From the NCBI GenBank assembly GCA_001247695.2, contig LGRX02035367.1, positions 38,268 to 102,267 on the forward strand: a stretch of DNA of 64,000 nt, given 5' to 3'. This document shows positions 53,301 to 63,999 of this stretch, piece by piece (the first letter of the stretch is position 1; each line of letters starts with the position of its first letter). The translations under genes were made by a program, and so were the position numbers. Origin of the DNA: Cymbomonas tetramitiformis (Eukaryota > Chlorophyta > Pyramimonadophyceae > Pyramimonadales > Pyramimonadaceae). The notes under the pieces were generated by a model that had not been told where the DNA came from, did not search any database, and saw only the letters and a program-made list of their open reading frames with translations.

Positions 53301-54973
53301 CCGAATGTTGTTATTCGCTTGTAGATATTCGATATATGTGTGCGAGCTCTGTCGCCGGTATGTATGCGCGATACCTGTTACACACACAATATACAATCTA
53401 TATACAATATATCTACTGTTGCACACACTCTTATGTCCTCGTTCGTCGCGTGGACGGAGAATAACCACTGTCAAGGTTGATATACAACTTTTCAGACTAT
53501 GCGGCTGCTATTGAACTGTAGCAACACGCAATGATATTTGGTGGGTTATGAGTGCAGTCTCTGGTGTCCAGAAGTGTTTGCTTGAGCGCAATGCTCCTCA
53601 TATACCAATGCCCTCACGCTTCATAAGCGTTACCACCATCGGGTTGTGAACCCGAGAGCATTGGGTGAACTAACAGTATCGGCTGGTCGAATTAGCCTGT
53701 TGATACTCGCATGATGTTCAGTTCATGCTTGAAACGAAGACGCGTCCGCTCAGAACAGTTTGTTCTTCAAGAACTTGTCTTGCTTCGCCATCGAGATGCC
53801 GTACTCGGCCTCTCGATGACAAATGTCACTCATGGTGAGTGGATGACATATATTATGACTGTACATGTCATAGTCGACCGTACTGACAATACTCGACGAC
53901 TGTATGTCATTATAACATATATGACATTACATGACATGATATGACATGTATGATACATATGTCATCGGTCATATCCCTGACAGCTATCAGAATTGCACAG
54001 TGGAGCCGACTGACTTCTTCAGTCTGGCTGACACTTATGACTTCATAAATCTGGGACCTACTTTGACATCAACGACAACTACACTCTGGACTCTGACCTC
54101 ACCGCTGACATCGACAACATCTTTAGTGTGTCCTTGCGGCAACAGGGTAGCTGCCTTTGTGGCTAGTTGACGTTTGTATTCTAGTAGCGATATTAGATCT
54201 GCACAAGATGGCACAGCAGCCTGCAGTGTATTGTGCTAGCTAGTTGGGGCAACCCTGGCCGTTATGAGCACAGGTCCCCCTTTCGTAATGTGTTTCCACC
54301 GTTCGAGATGGTGTGTTGTTCCGAGATACCTTGAATCCTCTAGATTGCTCACCCTGAACTTTCCTCCGTAATAGTACAGGATGCTGTGCTGGAAGTGACT
54401 GCTTGACGGGTGGCCGATACTCGTAGTTTCAGCAACACAATTTCGGGTCTTCCAAATTCAGTGACCGTGTTACTACCACCTCCACCCTCCGTTGTCTGCA
54501 CTATTGTGCTACTATTTAGTCCGCAGTCTTGTATTATTAGCATATATTTTCTGCCATGGAGACGTGTGCTAAAAGATCTAATCTGTTACACCTCGCTCTG
54601 TACGCTTTGGACAAGCATGGGGCTGCTCAAATTTCTATAGCTTTAATTTTATTAAAAGAAAGCGATATATCATATATGTTTCATTCAATACCTGCAGAGC
54701 TTGCAACTCTTGAAGAAGCTTCCTTGAACCATAAAGAAAAGCGCTTTGGGGGGGGGGTATCATCTGTTTCGGTTGTCTGTGGCCTGGTTGCAGTAAAAAT
54801 GTTCAAATGAAAAGCAGATCCAAGTTATATATGCGATCAACTGATGACAATGTCTCCAATAAATTAGAGGCAGTATGAGGATGCACTTCTGCAAGGCACG
54901 TATGCCTGCAGCAAGCTGGTTGCTTTCATCGGGGCCGGCACCTTCTCAGGCACTCTTCACTTATCGTGCACAC
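50311..54973. other. long AT-rich intergenic region
   Basis: No gene that I can support. TTTAGGGTGTTAC words repeat near 50710 and 50880. Simple TATA/GATA runs occur at 50360-50450. GC rises between 52740 and 53460 with CGCGCGCA and GCGAATG words, but no domain is seen. Open frames at 53711-54170 and 54556-54810 have no recognisable motif; 54745-54756 contains a G12 run. Confidence 0.45.
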
Positions 54974-56114
54974 TTATGATTTAAGCGCAGAAAGTGACCG
55001 TGCGAGGAGGTCTTTACGGTCGGAAGGCGATTCCATTATCAACAACTGGCCCCCTGCAACACATCAAAAGAATTGTCGAACATAAACTTGATATGCGAGT
55101 GTCACACTTCGAAAGGGTGAAGCTGGCACCCCGTGGCTCGGTACACGAGCGTCGAAGATGTTCCGAACAAGCACCTCTGCCAGCTTTTGTAAGTATGGAG
55201 GCCAAATTTCGATATTCGTAAAAGCCAAGCTTGAAAGTTAGAAGAATCGCACCAGGAAGAAGGCAAGTCGCTAAGTGTAAAGCCTCATCAGGGCGAGCAA
55301 CAAGTTGAGTGGCAACTTGCCCTGTCCCACCTGCAGAGGAGACAGTCCAAAAAGCGGTTCCTTAAGTCAAGTCAAGCTCTTTATGCGGAAAGTTGCGGCA
55401 GACCAGAAAGCCCAGAAACCTCTCACGACTGAAGCTTGCCACGCAAATACTCGAACCTAGGGCCTGTGCAAATGGCATATACGTGTCCTCACTGACCTAG
55501 GCGCTCAGCGAGCGCTGTTGATATCGTTTGCAGGGTAGCTGATGCCAACAGCAGATTTTCCTCCAGCTCGCCAACAAGCGCGAAGTAGGACTCGAAAACA
55601 AAGTGCCACACTATCACCTGCGATGCCGAAGCAAATTGTGAATGGATGCGGGTGGCCGTATGCGCATAGCAGCTTATGACTTGCAAAATTAACACGATTT
55701 TTTTGTCACCAAACGCTGTGCACTTGGAAGTGTTGCGTACCTTCGGGGTAGCCCAAAGGCCGTCCATAGCAGGCACCTATTTCTCAGGAAAAGAAAAGCT
55801 TTGATTAAATTCAGTACAATACACATATTAAATAATCCGCGAGGACAACCGACTCAAACTTCTTGAAGCTGAAATATTGGACTTAGCTCCAGTGCACAGG
55901 GGTCAAGAGAGAGAGTTAAAAGTCAGTTCAGGAGTAAACCCTAACGCGGGGAAGTGCGATAACCCTATCGACTACAGCAAGCCGCAGACGAGAGCATACC
56001 TGGCAACAACCCGATGTACTGCAACTGTTGTTTCTAGCCGCTGCACTTCCTGCTCAAGTGTGTTCGAGAGTAAGAGGCCGTTTTCGAGAGGCGCACGGAG
56101 AACACGTGTATTTT
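54974..56114 (-). CDS. AP-5 complex sigma-1-like gene, several exons
   Basis: Minus-strand exons, best supported from the middle. 55617-55497 (acceptor GCATCGCAG, donor CTAG|GTCAGT, leaving phase 1) encodes VIVWHFVFESYFALVGELEE and NLLLASATLQTIS, matching the AP5S1 'VVWLGVL...FALV...ENLLLAxxTLxLL' strand-helix. A 30-bp exon 55176-55147 fits phase 1 on both sides but is tentative. The last exon 55053-54974 encodes GQLLIMESPSDRKDLLARSL and stops at 54974, like the GQLLF...C-terminus. An upstream exon 56114-56000 encodes SNTLEQEVQRLETTVAV, resembling the early helix. A short exon near 55777-55740 may join to 55617 in phase 0. AP-5 acts in late endosome sorting with spatacsin and spastizin. Exon joins between 56000 and 55777 are unresolved, and a start near 56460 is possible. 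Confidence 0.5.
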
Positions 56115-56897
56115 CTGTTGCACGTTTTGAACTCTAGCTTTACCTCTTTCTGGTTATGCTTGGAAGAATTATCTAAACCTATCTGAAATATTGTAACCCA
56201 TAGTGTCAACGAACCTGTTGGACAAAGCACTTCCTGAGAAGCATGATCTTTACAGATGACAGCAGAGAGCTCGGATTGCCGCCTGCAAGAACATGTTCTG
56301 AGAGCTTTTAGAGCTGGAGGGTGTCAGGCAAATAAAATAGGCTAGAGGGAATATTCGAAAGGAAAGCTTACTGTGCACGTCGTAAATCATTGCCTTCTGG
56401 GGTGAAAAAAATTGACATCCACTTGCTCTGGGCGCCCAATATCAACGAGAACGCGACCATCTTCGAAGCGGTCGCAGGTTTCTGCACTATATTACAAGTC
56501 ACAACTCATGCTGCAAGAACAGAACTCTTGGGGACCTGGGCCTGTGCCCTGCAAACTGCTTTTGGCCGCAGTTTAGAACTTAACTTAACGTAGTCGGTAG
56601 GGGGAGCTGCCAGATGTTGGCCGTGCGTAAGAGGTCCACACAAACTTAACCTGATTTTTGCTGCACAGCAACCTGCACCTCCAGCTGGACGAATTCGCTA
56701 TTCAAATCGAAATGAATGAGTGTCACAGTACATGCTGAAGTCTCCAAGGCAGAAGAAGTAGAACCCCGACCGACAGAAAACAAAAGGAAAAGCGAATTTC
56801 GGAGCTGGGCAGAGCAGCAGACTCCCCAGAAAATTACACCTAACTAGTTCTCGGGCGTTGGGGGATAAACCCGCCCTCATTTCCCTCCGCGCCCCTT
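56115..56897. other. no recognised gene beyond a possible first exon of the AP-5-like gene
   Basis: A minus-strand ATG at 56458-56460 opens MVAFSLILGAQS, which is reminiscent of an AP5S1 start, but the intron phase to the next exon does not fit. Otherwise nothing. Confidence 0.3.
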
Positions 56898-57226
56898 TCA
56901 TATTTAACACATCACGCTGATCTTCTATATTTAACACATCACATTGATCTTCCATATTTAACAAATCACAATGATCTTCCATATTTAACACATTACAATG
57001 TTCTCCCATATTCAACACATTAGAGCGATCTTCCATATTTAGCACATCACACCGATCGCTTCCATATTTAGCACATTACATTGAGCTTCCATATATACCA
57101 CATCACATAGATGTTCCATATTTGACACATTACATTGTTCTTCCATATTTAGCACATTACATTGATCTTCCATATTTAACAAATCACATTGATATTCCAT
57201 ATTTAACACATTACGCCGATCTAATA
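56898..57226. repeat. 30-bp minisatellite, about 11 copies
   Basis: The unit TGATCTTCCATATTTAACAC plus about ten bases (ATCACAT variants) repeats from 56898 to 57226 with substitutions and one phase change near 57050. On the minus strand the units read NMEDQC(D/N)VL, a 10-residue repeat open for most of the array. Confidence 0.9.
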
Positions 57227-57769
57227 GATAGTTTGACGAAACACATATAGGGTAGAATATTCTATATATCCGTGTTTTAATACTATCGCTGTACGCAAAA
57301 ATATGAGGCTGAAACGGTGATAATATGTTTGTAAAGATATCACATATGAGAGTCTGAGAGTCTAAGTAGCTTATGCTACGTGCGCTGTGTAAGTCTGTAC
57401 GAGTACGGCGGCTACGGTGATGCTCGAGTACTCTAACACGTGGCTCGCAGTCACTATCGATGTGACTCGCGGTCTCTGTCGCTATGACTCGCGGTCTCGA
57501 GCCGAATAATAATGCAGTCATCTGTCACATGCATCGAGGAATGTCATACAGGGGGCAGTACGGTATATCTAGTCCCCCGTGACACCACCACATTCTGTGG
57601 ATGTGTGTGGCAGTGGCATGATAATGTCAGACAAGCAATATATCATAATACTCAGAAACGGAGCCAGCAGAGATACAGGCATTTGCATTGGCAAGAACTG
57701 GTCCTACTGGTGCCTCCGGGTCTTTAGAAATAGACATGCTCGCAGAGGCCCACCTTCCCTCGCCTCGGG
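57227..57769 (-). other. possible 3' LTR region of the copia element
   Basis: Directly downstream of the copia pol stop (57770). A purine-rich tract on the minus strand (GGCGAGGGAAGG, complement of 57754-57765) is followed by TGGGCC, which could be polypurine tract and LTR start. The other LTR lies outside the window, so this cannot be tested here. Confidence 0.3.
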
Positions 57770-58162
57770 TCACCCGCCTATCAAGTTCTGCCGCTGCAGT
57801 GATGCTAATACAATCTGATCCTGTCGTTGCTGTTGTTGTAGTTGTTGTTGTTGGGCATGCAGCTGCTGTGCTTCAGCTGCTCGTAGCTTCTCAACCAGCT
57901 TAACACGCCGGTCCTTAATATCCAATAGGCGGGCAGTGAACTTGTCAATAATGGGAACCCCGTGTTTGGTGATAGGAAGGGCTTTTGTGAAAATGTCAGA
58001 CTGATTGTCATCAGTCGGAATCCAGACCGGTGTAAACTTCCTGAGGGGTCCCTGACACCAGTTCCTAACCGCGTGGTACCGAACCGCAATGTGTTTGAGC
58101 TTAGAAGAGAGTGCCCGCTGAGTGACTAGAGTCTGAACTGCTGAGTTATCTACATTGATGGT
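57770..58162 (-). CDS. copia RNase H C-terminal part
   Basis: The frame continues that of 60865-62558 across the inserted element. It begins at the target duplication and reads VDNSAVQTLVTQRALSSKLK, RYHAVRNWCQG, then IPTDDNQSDIFTKALP, the conserved end of copia RNase H ('DNxxA...R.KHI.VRYH.R......TxxQxADxxTKxL'). A polyglutamine-rich tail (HAQQQQLQQQQ) precedes the stop at 57770. Confidence 0.85.
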   Translation of the reverse strand, partial: TINVDNSAVQTLVTQRALSSKLKHIAVRYHAVRNWCQGPLRKFTPVWIPTDDNQSDIFTKALPITKHGVPIIDKFTARLLDIKDRRVKLVEKLRAAEAQQLHAQQQQLQQQQRQDQIVLASLQRQNLIGG

Positions 58163-58419
58163 GGTAAACGATATTTGACACGAAGTGGGAACTGATTCCG
58201 CGCGATCGAGATGTCATCAGACCTGAGACAGGTCGTCATCGTCATTTCGCCGGATCCGAGGTGCCACCGCTGCGAGGTGCACATGGTAAAGCTGCGAACG
58301 GAAGGTCAAAGGCAAAGGGAAAGGCAAAGGGTTTAAGATTTAGCGGCAGTCGGAATAGTTTTCAGAAGCATATGGAAAGTATTCTAGTGCTTCTGAAAAC
58401 TATTCCTACTTCTTCTATA

Positions 58420-59389
58420 GGGGGTACGTGAACGTACAGGTGGGGAAAAAATAACCCCCCCCGAGTATCCATCATCCGCATCATCATGTGAAGAGTGAGA
58501 GACCCGCGACAAATAGAGGCGGCCAGGTGGGGGAGGAGGAGGGGGTTATAACTCAGTGGGGCTCCGCCCCCCCGCACTTCATTTTTCCCTCGATGACCTG
58601 AATTACATTATTAACGCCTGTGTGAAGTCATACGTTGTCATTTATGCATGAACTGCATGTAATGTGGGGTTACTGCTGGGGCCTCGCCCCCCAGACCCCC
58701 CTTCATTATTCACTGATGACCTGCTAAATATAATTAAAATTTAATTATTACCGCACTGTGAAGTCATACCTTGTCATTCATGGATGACCTTTATATTTAT
58801 ATTTAATTTTATTTATACTGTCGTGTCGTGTCGTCGTGTCGTGTCGTGTCGTGTCGTGTCGTGTCGTGTCGTGTCGTGTCGTGTGTACAGTGACACACTG
58901 AGTCGTGTGTCACAGCTCACTGTGTCGTGTGTCACAGCTCTACTCTGTGTCGTGTACAGCGTACAGTGTACAGCCTACGATTCTGGCTTCATTTTTCACA
59001 GTGTTAAGAGCCACTGAATTTTCGGAATCCGTTCACACATTTCTCAGATTTGAAGAATGAAGACGTAAAAAAAACTGAGACAGAAATCGTATACAGCGTA
59101 CAGTGTCACAGTGTCTGGCTTCATTTTTCACAGTGTTAAGAGCCACTGAATTATATTTCCCGATTTTTCAAAAGAGGGGGATCTTCGATTCCATCTCCGA
59201 TTTTTTCCCCTATATGCATTTTATACACAATGGCTTCAATTCATAGAATATCAATACAGCATACGCAGTACAGCCTACGATTTGGGCCTCAAAAACGCAG
59301 TGTTAATTCGCACTGTTAAAGCACTGAATTTTTTCCCGATTTTTCAAAAGAGGGGGAATCTTCGATTTCATCTCCGATTTTTTCCCCAA
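58420..59389. mobile_element. 970-bp insert in the left TIR, TA-flanked
   Basis: The right TIR is continuous while the left is interrupted exactly here. TA borders both sides (58418-58419 and 59390-59391), consistent with a TA target duplication. The insert contains a GTGTC pentamer microsatellite (58816-58885) and three related blocks with CAGTGTTAAGAGCCACTGAA-like sequence (near 59000, 59133 and 59298). No clear inverted ends, so the mover is unknown. Confidence 0.65.
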
Positions 59390-59584
59390 TATCCTAAACC
59401 CTTTGACTTTCCTTTTACTGCTGCACGCGACCGGCAAGCATCTTTGAAACTTCCGAGTTTCAAAGATGCGTTTTGTATTTTGGGTGCACCCTAAAATTAC
59501 AAAACAGCCGAGCGCTTCCCGTTTGTGCGGGATATTCACATGTATTCCATGAAGTATTTCATATGAGTTAACACACATGCACAC

Positions 59585-60195
59585 GCAGGGGAAACCCTCG
59601 GCTGCTTGGCATCTTTGGGTTTGGGTTCGAACCAAAACTCGAACCCAAAACATCTGCCTTAGAAATAAATTGCGCGTTTCGCGCACAAGTAACTTGAAGC
59701 CTTGAGCTTCAAGTAACTTAAAGATATGTATCTTGGCAGCATTTGTGCCAAGCTTCGTGCTCTAGGACGCACGGGAAGCCCTCGGCTGTTTGGCATCTTT
59801 GAGTTTGGGTTCGAACCCAAACCCAAAACATCTGCCTTAGAAACAAATTGCGCGTTTCGCGCACAAGTAACTTGAAGCCTTGAGCTTCAGGTAACTTAAA
59901 GATATGCACCTTGTCAGTATTTGTGCCAAGTTTCGTGCTCTAGGACGCACGGGAAGCCCTCGGCTGTTTGGCATCTTTGGGTTTGGGTGTCACGTTCGAA
60001 CCCAAACCCAAAACATCTGCCTTAGAAATAAATTGTGCGTTTCGCGCACAAGTAACTTGAAGCCTTGAGCTTCAGGTAACTTAAAGATATGTATCTTGGC
60101 AGTATTTGTGCCAAGTTTCGTGCGCTAGGACGCACGGGAAGCCCTCGGCTGTTTGGCATCTTTGGGTTTGGGTACGTTCGAACCCAAACCCAAAG
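59585..60195. repeat. ~180-bp tandem repeats, about 3.3 copies
   Basis: Units start near 59590, 59770, 59948 and 60136, each with CCCTCGGCTGTTTGGCATCT, a TTTGGGTTCGAACCCAAA palindrome, GCGCGTTTCGCGC and ACTTGAAGCCTTGAGCTTCA. They form the core of the long-TIR element. Confidence 0.85.
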
Positions 60196-60864
60196 GCAAA
60201 GGCATAGGACAGTTTCGTAGATTCTGTCCCGATGCCTTCGCAACCTCGCATGCTAACTCATATTATATTGAATATTCAACATTCAAGCGTTGGATACCCC
60301 ACGCCAACGGGAAGCGCTCGGCTGATTTGTTATTTGGGTATGCGCACCCAAATGACCAAAAACGCATCTTTGAAACTCGTTAGTTTCAAAGATGCGTGGC
60401 CGATGCCTTCGTGCTTATGTGTATATTCCATATGAAATATGCCATGGAATAAATGTGAATATCCCGCACAAACGGGAAGCGCTCGGCTGTTTTGTAATTT
60501 TAGGGTGCACCCAAAATACAAAACGCATCTTTGAAACTCGGAAGTTTCAAAGATGCTTGCCGGTCGCGTGCAGCAGTAAAAGGCAAGGCAAAGGGTTTAG
60601 GATATAGAAGAAGTAGGAATAGTTTTCAGAAGCACTAGAATACTTTCCATATGCTTCTGAAAACTATTCCTACTGCCGCTAAATCTTAAACCCTTTGCCT
60701 TCCCCTTTGCCTTTGACCTTCCGTTCGCAGCTTTACCGTGTGCACCTCGCAGCGGTGGCATGGCATCTCGGATCCGGCGAAATGACGATGACGACCTGTC
60801 TCAGGTCTGATGACATCTCGATCGCGCGGAATCAGTTCCCACTTCGTGTCAAATATCGTTTACC

Positions 60865-62558
60865 TTGATGGTGATGGGCTCAGCTGAGGGATAGAACTCT
60901 GTCAGTGTGTTATAGATGGCCAGGGCGGAGGTGCAGGCCTCTGACATGGCAACATACTCTGCCTCTGTAGAGTGAAGGGCAGTGCATGACTTCTGCTTCT
61001 TTGACCACCAGTCAATGAGCATACCGTGAAAGTAGAGACAGTAGCCGGAAACTGAGTTCCGTGTGGCAGTGTCTCCTGCATGGTCTGAGTCACAGAACGC
61101 GGTGAGCTGGGGTGCTGTAGAGTCAATAGTCATACCAAGTGTGTACTCTCTGGTGGAATAGGCATAGTGGAGGATCCGCTTGGCAGCGGTGAGGGCTTCA
61201 ACTGTGGGCTGGTGGCAGAACTGAGCCAGATATGTGACGTGGTAATATATGTCGGGTCTGACTGTCCTGGCTAACCAGAGCAGAGAGTAGATCAAGGATC
61301 TGAGGGGTGTCTCAATGGACCTGTCAATGGTATCAGGTGGGGGAATGGGGAGGGAGAGACCCTCTGTCATCGGTGATCGAGGTGGCTGCTTATCCGTGTC
61401 TATGCTGAACTTAGCACACAGATCTGTGATGCTCCGCTCGTGTGAAAGCTCAATCCTGGTCGGGTATGACTCTCCTGTAGGAAGTGTCTCAGTCTGAACA
61501 TCAACTCTGAGCTGGAGGAACTGGTTGAGGACACCAGAGTAGGTGGCCTGGAATGTGGACATGATGTTAGTGTGAAAGCGGGCTCTGGACAGCTCATCGG
61601 CACAAGCCACAATGAAGTCATCAACATAGATGAGGACTATGAAGAGCTGAGTGTCAATCCAGCCGATGTATAGGCACTCGTCATATGTGGACCTGCTGAG
61701 TGTAGGGTAGCGGTCTGTCATGAATCTGTGTGCGGTCTCTGACCAGAGTCTGCCTGAGGTCCGATGTCCGTAGAGTGCCTTCTTCATATAGGCACCTACA
61801 TATCCTTTGGGATGAATGTACCCCTTCGGAAACCTGACATAGTACCGTTCATCCTCAGGTATTAGAGCCTGGAGGAAAGCCTGAGAGACATCATAGTGGT
61901 ATGGCATGAGTCTGTGTTTCAGGCAGAGCGCTAGTAGGAGTCTGAAGGTGGTGAGCTGAGGTGTAGGGGCAAAGGTCTCCGCCTCCTCATAGAAGGTACG
62001 GTCCATGTCTCCTCTGGTGGTGCATCTGGCCTTGAACTTGTCAAGGGAGCCGTCTGTCAGCTTCTTGAGCTTAAAGACAAACTTACTGGGGAGGACGGTG
62101 GAGCCTGGAGGGAAGGCGGTGACTGGATCGGCCCTGTCTGGTTGAAGTATGCCGTCAATCTCTGACTGAATGGCTTTGTGCCACTGTCTCCAATTAGGGC
62201 TGAGCCGAGCCTGTCTGTATGTGGCAGGGTCAGGCTCGTCCATGAAGGCATCACTCGGGAAGTCTGCGGGGTCCGAGTCTGCATCCCTGAGGGCAAGGAG
62301 CATGGCCTTCTGGTCTGGGGAGATGATGACAGCATCGGTGTCTGCATACTGGGTGGAGTGTGAGTCGGCAGAGTCGAAGTACACCTGGTATCTGTGCTGG
62401 ACCTGAGGCTTATGGTCTACAGACACGATGACTGCAGGGTGATACTTCTGTCGGTCAGCTGGCTTAGCCGAGCACATAGCAAAACACGGGTAAAACGTAA
62501 AAGACATTAGGTGCCCCATGTTTGTGGCTGTGCTTGAGAAAGCTGATGAGAGTGGCAT
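60865..62558 (-). CDS. copia reverse transcriptase and RNase H (N-terminal part)
   Basis: An open frame of about 565 codons. RT motifs in order: a WRQWHKAIQSEIDGI entry helix, KFVFKLKKLTDGSLDKFKAR, YDVSQAFLQALI (motif A), KKALYGHRTSGRLW (motif B) and VLIYVDDFIVA (catalytic YVDD). RNase H follows with AFCDSDHAGD, SVSGYCLYF and STEAEYVAMSEA. The last residues before the interruption are AEPITI; the end IKVNDI comes from the inserted element. RT and RNase H make the cDNA copy in cytoplasmic particles. The first ~30 codons overlap the integrase frame, so the true junction is near 62466 and depends on a frame change. Confidence 0.85.
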
Positions 62559-63999
62559 AGTGGCTTTTGGCTAGCTGGAGATAGTGTATGAGCTTTACCC
62601 AGACTGGATGTTTGAGTTTAGCACACTGGACCTTGACATAAGCAAAGGTCTCTGACTCGTGGGTGCTGCATGCAAGCTCGAGGATGTCGGGGGAGGAGAG
62701 GGCTGTGGGGCGTCGGATGGGGTACAGCTTCTTTGTGAAGATAGCTGTGGAGGCGGGATCAACCAGAGTGTTGTGTGTGTTAGCAAGTGTCTTAGCCATG
62801 AGAGCAGGGTCAGTGACAAACGTAGGCCTAGAGAGAGCCTTGAGTTTCCCTTTCACTGTGTCAAGGCATAGATAGTTGCCAAGTGTGAGATTCCCGACAT
62901 AGCGGTAGGGCTTGCTCTTAGGCTGTAGCTTAGCCGAAGTGTCAGCTTTAGCTCCTGCCTTAGAGCGCTGTGCGGGGTCCTGCCAGACATTGCACTCGGA
63001 CCAGAAGGGCCGGAGCTCGGTGTAGTCGAAGTGGCGGCCAGTGTATCTGAGATGAGGTGTGTCCATCCCAATGTGCTTGTTAGGCATGACATTGAGGACT
63101 GTGTTAATGGCATGGAGTGCAGCAAGAGGCCATGTGTACAGCGGGGCATCATATGTGCGCATGGTGTTGTTCATGATCTTCTGCATGTCTCTCCAGAGCA
63201 CCTCAATCTGAGCCTGGAACTCGTGCATGTATGGCGGACCGGTCTCATGACGCATGCGGTACTGTCGGAGGAGTGTCTTCATCTCCTCCGATGTGTACTC
63301 TGTGGCACAGTCTGTGTGGAAAGTGATGGTCTCTGGTGTGAAGCCGTGGGACTGAATGTCATCAAGGACAGTCTGGAGGTGGAAGTGTTGGCCTCCCTTA
63401 GAAGGTGAGGCATATCCGAAGGCCTTTTTAGTGACGGGGCACTTAAAGGCACTGATGAAGACTGACTCGTCGTAGCCAGGGGGTTTGCATGGGCCCCAAA
63501 TGTCAGCAAATATGTGCTGGAATGGCTTGGACTGTTCCCATTTGACAGGCCGGTGGTTGGCTGGCAAAGCCGGAGGCGGTCTGCGGTTGGCTCTGTCAAA
63601 TACATTAAAGGGTCCTGGGCGTTTGGCATTCCAGGTGTTGCAATGAGCACACCCGCAGCCTGACAGGATAGTCCCGAGTGTCTTCATGGAGAGGTGTCGT
63701 CTGGGTACTGCAAACTGAAGCCCCTGTGAGAAGAGGTGAGCAATGTACTGGTGTGAGTAGTGGCCCAGACAGGCATGGAGGTACTGATGAGGGTCAATCC
63801 TGGGGACGGTGGTGGCATCCTTGAAAAGGATGATGGTGTCGAACGGAGCCCCCTGGATGAAGACACGGTCAGCACCGCCCTCCTCTCCTGCATCTGTGAG
63901 GTCCTGGGGGAGTAGGTACCAGCACGCGGGCGGGAGAAGAAGCCGGGTGTGCCTGCTGGGATGGTGGCTATCTCCTGAAAGTGATAGGTGAGTGGCCAC
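62464..63999 (-). CDS. copia integrase, 5' end outside window
   Basis: 511 codons open to the window edge. The zinc-binding region is LHACLGHYSHQYI followed by CGCAHC (H-x-H...C-x2-C spacing). Core acids: D in FADIWGPCKPPG, D in FHTDCATEYTS and E in QIEVLWRDMQKI, matching D,D(35)E, although the usual SDNGGEY is HTDCATEY. After the core comes an MPNKHIGMDTPHLRYTG segment, then the chromosomal-target domain. It ends at a stop overlapping the RT frame. No internal stop, so recent. Confidence 0.8.
   Translation of the reverse strand: MATHLSLSGDSHHPSRHTRLLLPPACWYLLPQDLTDAGEEGGADRVFIQGAPFDTIILFKDATTVPRIDPHQYLHACLGHYSHQYIAHLFSQGLQFAVPRRHLSMKTLGTILSGCGCAHCNTWNAKRPGPFNVFDRANRRPPPALPANHRPVKWEQSKPFQHIFADIWGPCKPPGYDESVFISAFKCPVTKKAFGYASPSKGGQHFHLQTVLDDIQSHGFTPETITFHTDCATEYTSEEMKTLLRQYRMRHETGPPYMHEFQAQIEVLWRDMQKIMNNTMRTYDAPLYTWPLAALHAINTVLNVMPNKHIGMDTPHLRYTGRHFDYTELRPFWSECNVWQDPAQRSKAGAKADTSAKLQPKSKPYRYVGNLTLGNYLCLDTVKGKLKALSRPTFVTDPALMAKTLANTHNTLVDPASTAIFTKKLYPIRRPTALSSPDILELACSTHESETFAYVKVQCAKLKHPVWVKLIHYLQLAKSHYATLISFLKHSHKHGAPNVFYVLPVFCYVLG

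Larger units (their letters stand above)
58163..60864. mobile_element. 2,702-bp long-TIR DNA element inside copia RNase H
   Basis: Terminal inverted repeats 58163-58419 and 60603-60864 (257 and 262 bp, few differences) begin GGTAAACGATATTTGACACG. The 8-mer TTGATGGT flanks both sides (58155-58162 and 60865-60872). Omitting the element and one duplication makes the copia RNase H frame continuous. Long TIRs with 8-9 bp duplications suggest a Mutator-like element. There is no transposase, so it is non-autonomous. The inverted repeat resumes inside at 59390 to about 59575 against 60425-60604, so the original TIR was about 440 bp and the left one was later split. Confidence 0.85.
57770..63999 (-). 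mobile_element. Ty1/copia retrotransposon, runs off the right edge
   Basis: In minus-strand order: integrase, reverse transcriptase, RNase H, then a Gln-rich tail. Integrase before RT defines the copia superfamily. Gag, protease and the 5' LTR are beyond 64000. A 2,702-bp element interrupts RNase H, and the integrase and RT frames are offset near 62466. Confidence 0.85.

Noticed and set aside
57227..57769. Defined copia 3' LTR
   Set aside because: Only a possible polypurine tract is visible. Without the partner LTR in the window the borders cannot be set.
62464..62558. Programmed frameshift between copia integrase and RT
   Set aside because: Copia elements usually have a single pol frame, and no slippery heptamer is evident at the overlap. 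A simple indel is more likely, but I cannot exclude an intron.
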